DNA of 64,000 nucleotides from Rotaria socialis. Lineage: Eukaryota > Rotifera > Eurotatoria > Philodinida > Philodinidae. A program made the position numbers and the translations under genes. This document shows, piece after piece, positions 52,204 through 64,000 of this stretch. Position 1 is the stretch's first letter. Each line of letters opens with the position of its first letter. The notes below the pieces were generated by a model. It was given only the letters and a program-made list of their open reading frames with translations. It was not told where the DNA came from and searched no databases. The DNA lies in assembly GCA_905331475.1 (NCBI GenBank), contig CAJNYU010000716.1, positions 1 through 64,000 on the forward strand, written 5' to 3'.

Positions 52204-55200
52204 ATGTCGACTTGGCAGCAACATGTTCTGTCAAATACAGCAAATAATAATTCAAATCAATCGATTAACAATCATAATGTAAATCATCGATCAAGTTCAG
52301 TGGAGACGTGTGATAGTCTGGGAGACATTAATCATACATCATCACTATCGGGAGATTTTGGTATGTAACTATAGATCATATCCGTTTTATTATTTATAAG
52401 TCTAAAATAGACTTGTATCAGTAGTAAAAATTTGACCTTGAAAAGACGTAGTGAAACATGCCCTGTTTTTCCTCTCGTGTTAGCGAAATCGCGCTTTCAA
52501 AACATGATTTCAAATAAAAAATCAGCATTACTTTTTAATATTGTGAAACTATTAACAAAATAAATCAGATTCTTCTTTCGGAAGTTTGATCGTCATATAA
52601 GATATCTGACAGGCTTCACTACTTAATAATTGTATTGCCGAATCTATAAGTCTTCAAAATATGTTGATGTAAAATTTTTGAATTCATACGAAGTTTTCTA
52701 GAAGTCAATATTCATATTTTTAATTAGTCAATAACGAACTTGAATCTAGACTGATCGACGTTTTCATAAGATCGTTCACTCTAGCACAGGCTAATAATGT
52801 TAATTGAGAGGAACATTGTCAAATTAAAATATCACGCAAAAATGAACTTCCGATTGAATCAGAAGTCATATTGAATTTAACATAAAGCTTCCTGAGTTTC
52901 CTGTACAATAAAACTAATGCAGAGAATTTTAAAAAACACAGACCTTCAAAATGAAATTTAGCAATGGAAAATTACTTTGACGTTCTATCGCACATAAAGT
53001 GCATTTGATTACGTGCATCTGTTCATTTTAATAGATTAGAAACTTGTGACGAAATGTTTTCTTTATAGGTAATCTCTTCAATCAGTCTGATTACAGTGAC
53101 ATTGAATTAATTGTTGAGTCGGAACGTTTTTATGCTCATCGTATTATTTTAGCAGCACGTTCAGACTATTTTCGTGCATTACTTTTTGGTGGTTTACGTG
53201 AATCTCAAAATGATAATCATACAATTGAAATCAAAGAATGCAAATCAGCAGCATTTAAAATTCTTTTAGAATATATTTATACAGCACAGATTAATTTACT
53301 GAAAGAGAAAGTAAACGTTTCCATTTGATTTTTTATGATAATCATATTTTTTTTTTGCTTCGTAAAGGAAGAAATTTTACTTGATCTACTTGGTCTTGTA
53401 CATCAATATGGTTTTCAGCAATTAGAAAATAGTCTATCAATCTATTTAAAATCAATATTATCTTTAAAAAATGTTTGTACTATTTACGATACAGCTTGTC
53501 TTTTTAATTTAAAAAATCTAAAACAACATTCAGCTCAATTTATTGATAATAATGCTGATGAAATTATTAAAACAAATGAATTTGTTTCATTATCATCGGT
53601 AAGTTGATTTCTTAACATTTATGATTGAAATCTGGTCCAATCATACAGTGTATGGATTCGAGAACAGTGATTGGACAAAGAACAGGTCCACTTGTTATTC
53701 GACCTTTGATAACCGTAGGAGGCAACAGACGATTTTGTAAATCGTTCGTTAATGTTGGAAATGACCATTCAACACCAGGCGTACGAATTTGTTGTAAAAT
53801 GTTTTCACTGTTACATAATAAAGGAAAATTTTTCTCACAATGACACTGAGTTGTATCGATAGAAACATGAATAATATGATCGAAATCAGGTACTGAATGA
53901 ATTTCATGTGCGAAATACATATGTTGAAAGGGTTTTGTATCACCCGATGATGACATATCCCGTGGATACGAAAGATAGCGTAAATCAGGATACGATGGAA
54001 CTGATGTAGATTCATTTAGATAAACAGCTGTAGTTAATTCTCGAACTGTTAATGTACCTAGAGCAATTGGAATACGTTCATAAGGTGTATCAAATGAACC
54101 ATTATAAATTGAACCCTTTAATTCAGTTAATGTTTGCAATAAAAGATCGTTTAATGAAAATTCAGGTGGAGGCGTAATTGTATATTCATATTGAATGAGA
54201 GGATCTCGAGGAGGATAAGGTATTGGAATAGGTTGTGCGACAGGTTCTGTATTAAAGCAAGACAATGGAGTTAGTAGACCATTGAGAACGATTTGAAAGT
54301 TATGTGGAGAATCGGCTCCAAATTCAGGTACATGATGAGAAAACCATGCTTGAATAGGACCCTCAGTTGCATTTGTATTCCACGGAAGTATGAGCCAACC
54401 ATGAACTGCCATACGACCGCCTGGCGGAATAGGAACTGGATATTGAGCATTTGCCCTTAATGTTGAAATCGCGATAATCACCAAAACAAATATATTCTTC
54501 AATATCATATTGATGGAATAGCTTGCTCTTTTGATACTCTTGTTCTTGATATATATATATATGTAATATATATTCAGCTGTAACAGATAAGAAATTAAAA
54601 TGCATTGTCATATTTTAGGAAGCATTTTCATCAATAATCGCGCGTGATTCATTTTATTGCTCAGAAATCGAAATATTTTATGCGGTTAAACGATGGCATG
54701 AATATCATCGTCAACAGGAAAATGATGAAGATTTTAAACCACATGATGATGTTGTATCGAAAGTACGTTTAACGTTGATGTCAATGAATGAATTGTTAAA
54801 AATAGTACGCTATTCAAATTTATTCGATCTTAATATTTTAATCGATGCAATTGATTCAATTAATGATGAAACAAAACCAGCTGTAAATAACAGTGATGAT
54901 GTTTCAAACTCATCAGGAAGTAATAAAAATTTATTCGTACGAGGAAAGCAATATCGTGGAAGATTGAGTAAGAATATTTCAAAAACATATTTTGATTTTC
55001 GCATATTTTATAATTTATTATTTGATAGGATTGGATGAAAATATTGCTACAAAATCACATCATGCTCAAGTTACTGAAGGTAAAACTATAAAAAAAATCA
55101 GTGCTAACAATAAATGTTGATTTTAATGAAATATTTTCGAGAGGTACAGAAATCGAAAAAAGCGAACCTCTTTTTGTAAGGAGATGGTAGAAGTCGTTCT

Positions 55201-57710
55201 TCAGTCCAGACTACTCGAATAGAAAATTTTTGTATGATATGTGTTAATAAGAAAATGAACGACAAGCAGAACAATGTTACTGGAAACTTCTTTGTACGTT
55301 TACTTCTAAACTTTATTAAGATTGATCTATCGGAAATTTGGGCTTATCGAGCTCTATTTGCCATGAATATATTTCCTGCACTATTCATTTAGTGACTGAT
55401 TATCGCCTATATTTGCTTCCGAAACTTTTGTATTATGTATTCAGTATTAAGATTGATAGCTTGTTTTCGTAGGAGAAATGAAGCACGCTCTACTTGATGG
55501 TGATGCAACTAATTATGATCTTGTTCGTATAATTTATATTTCTTTTTTTCCTATAAATTTACCTTCGTTTGCTGATTTAGGATCGCGGTTTTACCAGACA
55601 TCCAATAGATGATATACATAATATTTGTGTTAAATTAGATGGCCCATCGATTGTGAATCATCTTAAATTATTACTTTGGGATAAAGATGCTCGGTAGGAA
55701 CATAAATCGGAGGCCGAAATTCTTTTTGAAGAAGCTTTTGACGTATGCTCAACAGTGAACTTACTTTGGCCTACATAAAAACAAAAAAAAACAGAATTTC
55801 TTTAGTTAGTTGCTAAATAGGGTACTGATGAATAGGGCGATATCAAGTAACCAATTAACGAGGATGAGTTATTTTTTGCATGGGAGTAAATCAATTCAAT
55901 TCAAGCTCGGATCGAAATTCTTATAGCTAAAAAATAAACAATATTTATTAATATTAAAAGTCGACTTTTTAATTTTTATCTTCTAGTGCCTATTCATACT
56001 ATGTTGAAGTATCAGCTGATGATATAACATGGACACGTATTATTGATTATCGTGCATATTTATGTCGTTCATGGCAAAAATTATATTTTTCACCTGTTGT
56101 TGCAACGTATATGATTAAAATTGTTGATTTGTTCCATATAAAAATATAATAATAATTTTCTTTAGATCAATTCGTATTGTTGGAACACATAATACTGTAA
56201 ATAAAGTATTTCATCTAGTTTCAATGGAAATTTACTATATTCAAAAACCATTTGCACTCGTGGGAGATATACTTGGTACGAGATTAAGAAAATGTAAACA
56301 ACTATATGATGTTTTTTTGTTTTTTTTATAAATTCAGCTCCAGTACAAAATGTTGCAACGTTAGAAGCAAGTGCTATTGTATCAGAAGGTGTTAGCCGAG
56401 TACGAAATGCACTAATCAATGGGGATTATCTCTCGTATGATTGGGATTCAGGTAGAAATTAATACAAATTTGAAAAATTGATTTTGCGTATACAAGAAAA
56501 CTTTTCCTTAATTTAGGATATACATGTCATCAACTTGGTTCGGGTGGAATTGTTATACAACTATGTCAACCATATGTTGTCAGCTCAATGAGGTAAATAG
56601 ATTTCGATTTCAAGAGCGAAACAACAAATGATTATAATATCATCAATGAGATTAGACACAGAAGTATGTTTGTAATTGCTTGGTAATTTATATAGCAATT
56701 TCGCTAATCAACATGATCGTAATCAAATAGTCATTAGAAGACTTCTTGTTACGTATAGAACAGTTTGACATTCGCTAACAATTGCGTACGAAAAGATTTC
56801 TATCTTTGCACCTATTTTAAATCGCATACAGTCTCCATGAAATATAAAATTTAGCGCCTGAATTGCATAATTCTTTAACTTATTATTAGTTGTGAAGTCA
56901 AAGCTAATTCTATTTGGTTTTCCATTAGTTACACCATGAAAACTATCGAAGCAATCGAGGAACTCATTATGATTTTATAGTCGCAGCTCTATTTTTAGAA
57001 AAGAAATAAATAAAAACGGTTTAAACTTTCATCGCAGTAGGCCTCGCGGAATGGTTTCGAATTAAAATTAATCTTATAAACAACTAATTACTAAAATGCA
57101 GCATCTCCTTATGAACTCTCTTCTAAAAGATAATATTTATTGTCGTTAAAGTAAAATAATATTTTATTCCTATTAGATTATTATTATGGGATTGTGATAA
57201 TCGTTCGTATTCTTATTACATTGAAACGTCCTATGATAATATTACATGGTCAAAAGCTGTTGATAAGCAAAATACTGCTTGCAGGTACGAGTTTCTTGCG
57301 AAACATATAGTTCATTAAAATGACAACGTCTGTTCTCTAGATCGTGGGAAATCTTAACATTTGCTCCTCGCATTGTTGTTTTTATTCGTATATGTGGTAC
57401 GCATAATACAGCTAATGAAGTATTTCATTGTGTACATTTTGAATGTCCATGTCGGCCTGATATACTTAAATCTTATATGAATGAACAAACATCTATATTA
57501 ACAACTGATGAACATGAAGAAAATAGTGTAACATATGATGAATATTGTAAATCATTAGAACCTCTACTTGAGATATCAACTTGCAATTCCTCATCAACAG
57601 CAGATAACGGTTCATTAGTGCAAACACATATATCACTACCCTTTATGATAAAGTCCGATTCGGCAGGAATATATCCAAGTGAACAGGAAAACGATGAAAA
57701 CAATAAATAA
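52204..57710 (+). CDS. BTBD9: BTBD9: BTB-BACK protein with two F5/8 type C (discoidin) domains, 696 aa
   Basis: Thirteen exons: 52204-52360, 53069-53310, 53368-53598, 54619-54967, 55029-55079, 55473-55522, 55581-55693, 55987-56106, 56166-56275, 56338-56451, 56517-56592, 57177-57284, 57341-57710; all phases agree. After a Ser/Asn-rich start comes the BTB domain (SDIELIVESERFYAHRIILAARSDYF, FGGLRESQ), then BACK. Two discoidin-like repeats follow: the first with RGFTRHPIDD, LLLWDKDARAYSYYVEVS and RIVGTHNTVNK, the second with NYDWDSGYTCHQLGSG-like sequence, LLLWDCDNRSYSYYIE and CGTHNTANEVFHCVHFECP. These are strongly conserved BTBD9 blocks. BTBD9 is a cullin-3 substrate receptor linked to sleep, motor activity and iron handling in animals. 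The acidic C-terminal tail is lineage-specific. An intronless gene sits antisense in intron 3. An acceptor-like ATTGTAG lies 6 bases before the ATG. Confidence 0.93.
53612..54508 (-). CDS. Nested intronless gene for a secreted protein of unknown family, 298 aa
   Basis: A single uninterrupted frame on the minus strand, wholly inside BTBD9 intron 3 and stopping 13 bases from BTBD9 exon 3. The first 22 residues form a signal peptide: basic MILKN, hydrophobic core IFVLVIIAIS, then an AxA site (ANA) before Gln. The mature part is Pro-rich, with several N-glycosylation sequons (NAT, NGS, NES) and about eight Cys, including a CHC-x(7)-C cluster near residue 220, suggesting disulfides and extracellular location. 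I recognise no domain. A TATATATATATC tract lies about 45 bases upstream of the ATG, and on the minus strand an AATAAA lies near 53540, inside BTBD9 exon 3. Absence of introns among intron-rich neighbours hints at retroposition or recent gain, but the coding frame looks intact. Confidence 0.75.
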   Translation of the reverse strand: MILKNIFVLVIIAISTLRANAQYPVPIPPGGRMAVHGWLILPWNTNATEGPIQAWFSHHVPEFGADSPHNFQIVLNGLLTPLSCFNTEPVAQPIPIPYPPRDPLIQYEYTITPPPEFSLNDLLLQTLTELKGSIYNGSFDTPYERIPIALGTLTVRELTTAVYLNESTSVPSYPDLRYLSYPRDMSSSGDTKPFQHMYFAHEIHSVPDFDHIIHVSIDTTQCHCEKNFPLLCNSENILQQIRTPGVEWSFPTLTNDLQNRLLPPTVIKGRITSGPVLCPITVLESIHCMIGPDFNHKC

Positions 57711-57883
57711 AATAAAAATACCATAATTCTTTTATTAGAATAATTTTTCAATATTGATGCAAACACTGATTAAAATGAGATACGTTGACTAGTTCTTATA
57801 TATTGTTTAAATTTTATTTATTTATTTAAAGAAATGATCTGTGGTCTCTTTTCTTTTCCCATGTTATTTAAATAAAAATCAAT

Positions 57884-60800
57884 TTAATTTTCTACTCCAT
57901 AGAACACGGAATGACTAATGAAATCTCTTTTCACTGGCTTTGACATATTATATGGTTCAATATCATTTGTTTTAAATGTGAAACCAGTCCACATTTTATT
58001 TTCTTGTGTATCTCGACGTTGCGGAGCTTTTTGTACTGCAGCCAATGCTTGACGAGCATAATCAGTTTGTATTACACCAGCATCACGTAAACGTTGTTCA
58101 AGACGAACACGAATATCGCCACATAATTTACGATCTTTAAATGTATTGATAGGAAATAACTCTTGTTGAATATTAATATCTTCATTTGCATTTATCAACA
58201 AACCACGATGAGCATTGTAGGCCTACAAAAATATTTTTCTTGACGTTAGTTGGCTGATTAAAAGTTTTTATTCAGTGTAGAATTATTAAATGGGATTTGT
58301 GTAAAAGTAAAACTATAGGATAGACGTATCTAGGATCATTCGTTTCAATGAAACAAAAATTCTGATCAGTGGGAATGTGTTCGCATTGTGAGGCGTGTTG
58401 TCAAGATAAGAATAGCTGATGCCTGTAGGACCCAATTACATTCCTATGCAATGTTAACATGAAATTTGTGAATATTAAAAAACAATTCCAAACAAATGAC
58501 TGAAATGAGATTTGCTTCATTTAGCTAAACTGCTCCTTGAGCTAATAACATCTTCTTACGTGTATAGTCGTAGAAAGACTTATGCTACATTTGTTTTTAC
58601 TGAATGCTCTATTATCGCGACAAGATAGTTAGACCCGATCGATGAAAGTAGATAAATTATTGGTGATAATTAATTAGTTTCGTATTTACTTTCGTTGGTT
58701 GCAATACACGAGCGTGATCTATTTCAACATGAGGTCGAACGCGTTCAGCAAGTGCTTGAAGACGTTCTTCTCTTTCAAGTTCTTCACGTTCTTCAATTTG
58801 ATTGCGTTCTAACAATTCTTGACGTTTTCGTTCATATTCTTCTTTACGAAATTTAATACGTTCCCGATCTTTACGATGTTGTTCAGCAAGGACATATTGC
58901 ATTTCTTCTAGACGCTTTTGTTCTGTTTCATGTTCCATTAATCGAACTTCTTCTTTTTTTGAATAGTATTCAGCAAGCTAAATTTTGGTGTATTATGAAA
59001 TCAGAAATAAAAATAGATTAATAAAAATCTACTAACCTTTTCTTTCGTTTGTTGACGTTGTTTAAGTGATCGTTCATTTTCTTGTCGCATTTTTTCAAGT
59101 TCGGCTTGTCGTTTTGATTCTTCGAGTTTTCGACGAACTTCTAATACTTCAAGTTGTTTTTCTCTCCATTTTTTAACCTGTATACAACAATGATAGACTT
59201 TGAAAACATTAAAAAAAAAAGTAATATTCTACTTGATTTGTTAATTGCTCACAAAAAGCACGTTGCCTCAATTTTTCTTCATGTTGCTGTGCTAAACGTT
59301 CTTGCAATTCAAATGCTTCTTCAAATACTAATTGAGTTTTTACTTTTAATGATACACGAGCTTGTCTCCTATATTGAATACAAACAAGAATAAGTCGATT
59401 GGAAACAAAAAGCATTGTCTCAGTACCATTCGATTAAAATAAAACGTTTATGTTTAAGATAATACGATTGAGCGTTGCACCATTCTTCATGATTGAGCTA
59501 TGTTTAACAAAACATTAAAAGTAAAGAACAATGAAAGAATTTTATTTTATTACCATTTCTTGTCTTGATCGTTTTGGAAAGTATCGGTGAAAATGATTAT
59601 ATATACAAGTTCGACGCTTTTTCAAATCAACGGGATATATTTCATATAAATGAACTAACATTTCATGTTCACTAATATCCCAACCACCATTTTCGTCACT
59701 AAATAGGTCTTGTTTTTTTTTTCAAAAAGAAAAACAATATGGAAAATTTTCTTACCTGATGACATCAACATAATTAGTGTCGAGATCAACGAGAGTTTCT
59801 CGATATTTATGATCGATAATTAGAAATTCTTGCAGCATTGTTACTCGTAATTCATCGTCTGGACAAGGTAATTCCAGAACTGATTCTGGTATTCCTTCTT
59901 CTATCATATTGATTTCATCGTCTTCATCAATATAAATTTTAACTATGCAATGAAAACAAAAATAATTTTCAATCAAGGCCTTTCGTTAAGGTTCTTCTAA
60001 CAACAACATATAGAACAAATACAAACGACTGAGTTTAGTGCATTGAAGATAAACTCAGAAGGGTTTCACGAAATATTTCCTCTATCAGGCGGCTTTACAT
60101 TGTAAAACTTCGCCTAGAAATCTACAACAACAAATATCTGTTCCGATAGAAAACAAGTCGGTTTTTAGCTTTAGCCTGAAAATAGAGATATTTCGATAAT
60201 TACATGCTTTTAATTCGTCTTCGATTTGCCGTTCTTCATGATCAAGTAACAGGATTAATTCATTTTGCTCTTTTTTTACTATTTGAAGTGCATCCATGAC
60301 ATTGAAAACATTATCAGAGTTGATGTTCTTCGATTCTAATTCTTCTCTAAATAGATGAAACATTATTTATATTATTGTAAAAAATAAAACACTCAACAAA
60401 CTTTAATTGCATCATTGGTAAAACGGTAGTCTTTCGAAATTTTATAGTATTTTCTTCGAGCCATATTCTATATTTAGTTATTTCATGAAATAATGACAAT
60501 AAATCTGGGTCATTAAATGCATCTGCAAGCCATGTTTGATGTTCATTGTCATATTTTCTATATTGTTGATTTAATTTTTGTTGTTCATTGAGCCAGCAAT
60601 CACGAGAGATTTTCAATTCAGCTTGTTCCCGCATGGCATGACTTTCATTTTGTAATTTCGAGACTATAATTAGAAATAAAATAAATATCCTCTAATAACT
60701 CCCGTATGATTAAATGTTATGACTTTTTTATGATGACAATACACACATATATGTATATTTCTCTTCCAAAGGCGTTCTTTTATGTATTTCGAGGAGGTGA

Positions 60801-61066
60801 AGAGAGAGAATTCTTACTTCGCTCTAATGCTTGTGTTCCACAGATTTTTCTTTCATTAATAAGATCTCGCATGGCAGCATAATTAACTTGTCGATATTTT
60901 GGAATGTTTTCATCTGTGATACGAGCGACTTCAGTGAGACCTATGAGTAGAGAATAGTTTTTTTTTAGATAGATTTTATTGAAAGATAAATCATGTTCAT
61001 CCTACTATTTTCTCGTGTACGATGAAGTTTATCTAACCGAATAAGATTTTTATTTGGTGACATCAT
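57884..61066 (-). CDS. CCDC148: CCDC148-like coiled-coil protein, 631 aa
   Basis: Eleven exons on the minus strand: 61066-61006, 60940-60818, 60663-60402, 60346-60204, 59942-59756, 59698-59554, 59497-59427, 59368-59233, 59177-59037, 58977-58690, 58222-57884; all phases agree and the total is a multiple of three. The protein is mainly long charged alpha-helix: Glu/Arg/Gln-rich coiled coils at about residues 350-530 (for example ERKRQELLERNQIEEREE), preceded by a conserved middle block with WDISEHEMLVHLYEIYP, RRT and HEEW, and ending with a short non-coiled region containing ALAAVQKAPQRRDT. Order, length and these blocks match my memory of CCDC148, a protein found mostly in ciliated organisms; its function is poorly known. 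It converges with BTBD9 (173 bases between stops) and diverges from the CorA gene. Confidence 0.75.
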
Positions 61067-62035
61067 TAAGTTAATGTTATCCCATATGGAAAATGAAAAA
61101 ATATGGCTAGGTCAATCGTGTTGTTGCTTAGAAACCAGCAGACTAACCAATAAAAATTTTCTTTCGAGAGGCGTCATACAAAGACGTGAGAATTAATTAT
61201 TTTAAAACAAAATTTTTCATGTATTTACGCTTATGTAAAAAAAGGTTTGTCGATAATTGATTAATAAAAAAAAACAAATCAACGTAATGAAGCAAGACGA
61301 TTAAATCGAGTACGAAAAATTCTTTATTTAATATCTCCAGCTTACTTACGAAACTTCAATTTAATCTCAACGTGAAGGTTATTCCCTAATTGACTCATAG
61401 GTCAAAGAACAATGATACGCACGCTTGACTCCAACTAGCATTAAGATTATTCTTGTTCATTTACCAAAGTCTTTGTTTAATTAGATGATGTTTTCTTTCT
61501 TCTTGTCTATGAAATAACAAGTCCAGGCATATAAATGTCTATTTTATTCTTCTGTAAAATAGTATGTTTCTTTTTTTCTCTCGCTCTTTCTCTCTGATAA
61601 TTGAGGGGAAAATGTGTGAACGAATGTGCTTTTCGGCTTCGATAAAATATGATTTGATTGGTTTTGTTTACCTATTCATTTGATGTAAAAGGTGAGAGAT
61701 AGAGAGACAGAGAAGAGAAAAACGAAAGGCGAGAAAAATCAATCTTTCTGATATGCACACGGTCATGCACACAGTAGTGTCGATCGTGTAAAACTAATGA
61801 CAAACGTCACTGTCGACTATCGCAACCATTGGAATTGTCAATATCATCGACATAGTTATTTTTATCAACAAAAATTCGACGATTTCGTTAATTTTATCTT
61901 TCTGAATCGGTATTTTTTTCTTAAATGTAAATTAATCGGTAATCAATCATTTTTGAGAAATTCAGTATTTTAGTTCAATTAAATTGGTTTCCTTATTTTG
62001 CTTTGTTTATTCATTTAAACAGGTCATTGATCATA
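61067..62035. promoter_or_regulatory. Shared upstream region of CCDC148 (-) and the CorA gene (+)
   Basis: About 1 kb between two divergent starts, so it should hold both promoters. It includes T/CT-rich tracts near 61568-61595 and a GAGA-rich tract near 61692-61725. An AAACAG acceptor-like site lies 13 bases before the CorA start. No specific binding site can be named. Confidence 0.4.
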
Positions 62036-64000
62036 ATGGTGAAAAATTTTACAGGACGTAAAACAAGTTTTATACCATTTCGACGTACAAAACCAGGCAT
62101 CGGTGCAGCAAATCATACAACAACAAATGGTCGATCAACAGTTACTCGTCATCTCACACAATATGCATTTGGTGCTTGTTTATCAGGCACTCTTGTGCAT
62201 TTTTCTGATCCAACGTAAGATAACAGTAGAACTATTTAATAGATTTCTGTTGAAACTTTCATTTTATCTAGATCACCTGTTCAATTAAATGTTTTTACTT
62301 ATGATGAAAATTCATATACAGAAGGAAAATATAAAAAAGTCGATGAAATCCCAAATTCATCTCTAACATCAGCTGCTCCGATGTTATGTACGTATAACAC
62401 TCACGTAGAAATAGATTGATAATAGTCATTGATTAATTTTCGATACAGAGAACAAAAAGAAAAGAAACATTTCGTACACTCACCCCACATTTGCACTAGT
62501 CGATATTTTATTTACTTATTATGACCTATTTATGTTAGATCGTTACCTACTCAACAGTAACAACAAAACAAATAAAAAGCATTTTCAACTAGTTCTTTGT
62601 GATATGTCAGAATTTTGAAAATATCAATCTCTCCTTAGGGCAAATATAAATCTATAATCTACGAAGGTGTTTTTGTTAGATATCATAGAAAATTTTTCAT
62701 TCAAAAAAAAAAGAAATTACATCGATTATTGTTGACAAGAAAAAACGAGGGAAGATCAATCGGTCTTCGAATTCATTCGATTAATAAATAAATCGAAAAC
62801 GCCCAGTTGAGAGATAGACTAGATAGATAAATTTCTTCGTTCTTTTGTATTTTGTCGATATATATATATCGATGTACGAATATATCTGATATACTTAAAA
62901 TGAATGATAGATAACCAACAAGTATTGGTCAAATATATAATCTCATTTCGTTTGATTTCTTTTGTTATACAATCTAAACCATTCAAATCTTCTTTTTTTT
63001 TCAATACTATTTGATCTTTTAAAAAATGTTTTTAACGGAACAAAATCCGATAGCTTCTCATTCGTATTTGCTTTCATAATGCGTCGAGATTTCGAACACA
63101 CCTAAGAGCATATCATTTTACGCGAGTAAAATATCAGTAATGGCATACAGAACGAAAGATCAGCTGAGTGCACGGACTATGAATTATAATGTTCGTAAGA
63201 TACGATGCAAATGTACGATGTTTATCTCTTAGATAACGCTTGATGATGCACCTAGACGTTTAAAATAAATATCGATTGTACTTTTCAGGGATAGATGTTG
63301 ACGGTGTACATCAACGTGACATCATAGCACAGATCGGTAACCGTTATGATATTCATGCACTTGTTCAAACAGATATAACAACAACCGAACAACGAACAAA
63401 ATTAGATGTGCTTGATGATGCGTTATTTCTTGTATGTAAATTAATATTTCGTGATATTGGTCGTACAGGTCATACAGTTATTGAACAAATTAGTTTCTAT
63501 TTTAAAGAAAATCTACTGATTACATTTCAAGAAACGCCAAAAGATTTATTTGATTCAATAAAAAGTACGACTATTTTCTTCAATCTTGTATCGTGCAATT
63601 AATTTGTATTTTTCTTGAAAAGATCGAATTCGACAAGGAAAAGGTCGTATACGAAGATCGAAAATTGATTATCTTTTCTATTCACTTGTGGATGTTATTG
63701 TTGATCACTATATGGATGTACTTGATACAATGGGAACAAAAGTTGAATCCATTGATAATCAACTAATGAAAACACTTAAACGTGATACATTAGAATCTAT
63801 ATATGATATGAAACGTGATATGTTATATTTACGCGCAATAATATCTCCGTTAAAAGAAATAATAATTAAATTACAAAAAGAAGAAGAAACACAAATTATG
63901 CAAGAAAGTACAAATATTTATTTAAAAGATTTATTTGATCATGTTGTACAAGTTAATGACTCTATAGATACATATAGGGAAATGTTAGCATCGTTTATTG
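62036..64000 (+). CDS. CorA-type Mg2+/Co2+ channel, bacterial-like, 3' end beyond the window
   Basis: Exons 62036-62214, 62272-62387, 63289-63564 and 63623 to the window end; phases agree. After a basic, poorly conserved N-terminus, the sequence follows the CorA cytoplasmic domain: WIDVDGVHQ, IGNRYDIHALVQTDI, the beta-strand block VIEQISFYFKENLLITFQE, DLFDSIKNRIRQGKGRIR and DYLFYSLVDVIVDHYMDVLD, then the long stalk helix. These are hallmark blocks of bacterial CorA (TIGR00383 type). Animal mitochondrial Mrs2 lacks them in this form. The two membrane helices and GMN filter motif lie beyond 64000 and cannot be checked. CorA forms a pentameric ion channel; the cellular membrane it serves here is unknown. 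Likely horizontally gained and intronised; intron 2 is about 0.9 kb. Confidence 0.85.

Noticed and set aside
1..64000. CRISPR arrays, bacterial operons, rRNA or tRNA genes
   Set aside because: No regularly spaced repeats, no ribosome binding sites or polycistrons, and no convincing structured RNA gene were seen; introns throughout show a eukaryotic nuclear locus.

Overview
The window looks like nuclear DNA of a small, AT-rich metazoan, most likely a bdelloid rotifer. The reasons are: many very short introns (about 45-80 nt) next to a few of 1-5 kb; typical animal genes (tensin-like, BTBD9, CYB5R4, CCDC148, synaptotagmin-like, DUSPs); two genes whose proteins look bacterial (a HAD phosphatase and a CorA channel) but which carry introns; and splice-acceptor-like sites directly before most start codons, as expected if a spliced leader is used. 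The species call is inference. All gene models were spliced by hand from exon phase, donor/acceptor sites and remembered family architecture; no database was searched.

Layout. 1-1410: no gene seen. 1411-3157 (-): Rubicon-homology zinc protein. 3941-5451 (-) and 5860-8244 (-): tandem paralogous dual-specificity phosphatases with low-complexity tails. 8245-11026: non-coding, between divergent genes. 11027-11964 (+): bacterial-type HAD phosphatase with a mitochondrial-type leader on its own exon. 11965-15124: low-complexity DNA holding the likely first exon of the tensin-like gene (13653-23072, +; SH2-PTB, no phosphatase domain). 25420-31481 (+): SOCS-box protein whose first intron holds a ~4.1 kb structure with ~0.62 kb inverted-repeat arms, an assembly gap and a telomere-like array. 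31798-33779 (+): F-box protein. 33780-38213: non-coding except for a 0.64 kb foldback repeat. 38214-42599 (+): CYB5R4. 44846-48102 (-): double-C2 synaptotagmin-like protein. 48103-52203: mostly empty, with two orphan exon-like segments on the minus strand. 52204-57710 (+): BTBD9, with an intronless secreted-protein gene nested antisense in its third intron (53612-54508, -). 57884-61066 (-): CCDC148. 62036-64000 (+): CorA-type channel, cut by the window end.

Functionally this is an ordinary mixed animal neighbourhood rather than an operon. Three genes (SOCS-box, F-box, BTBD9) encode putative cullin-ligase substrate receptors. The most unusual items are the nested secreted gene, the two bacterial-like genes, the long inverted-repeat element inside a GC-AG intron, and the recurrent acceptor sites before start codons.
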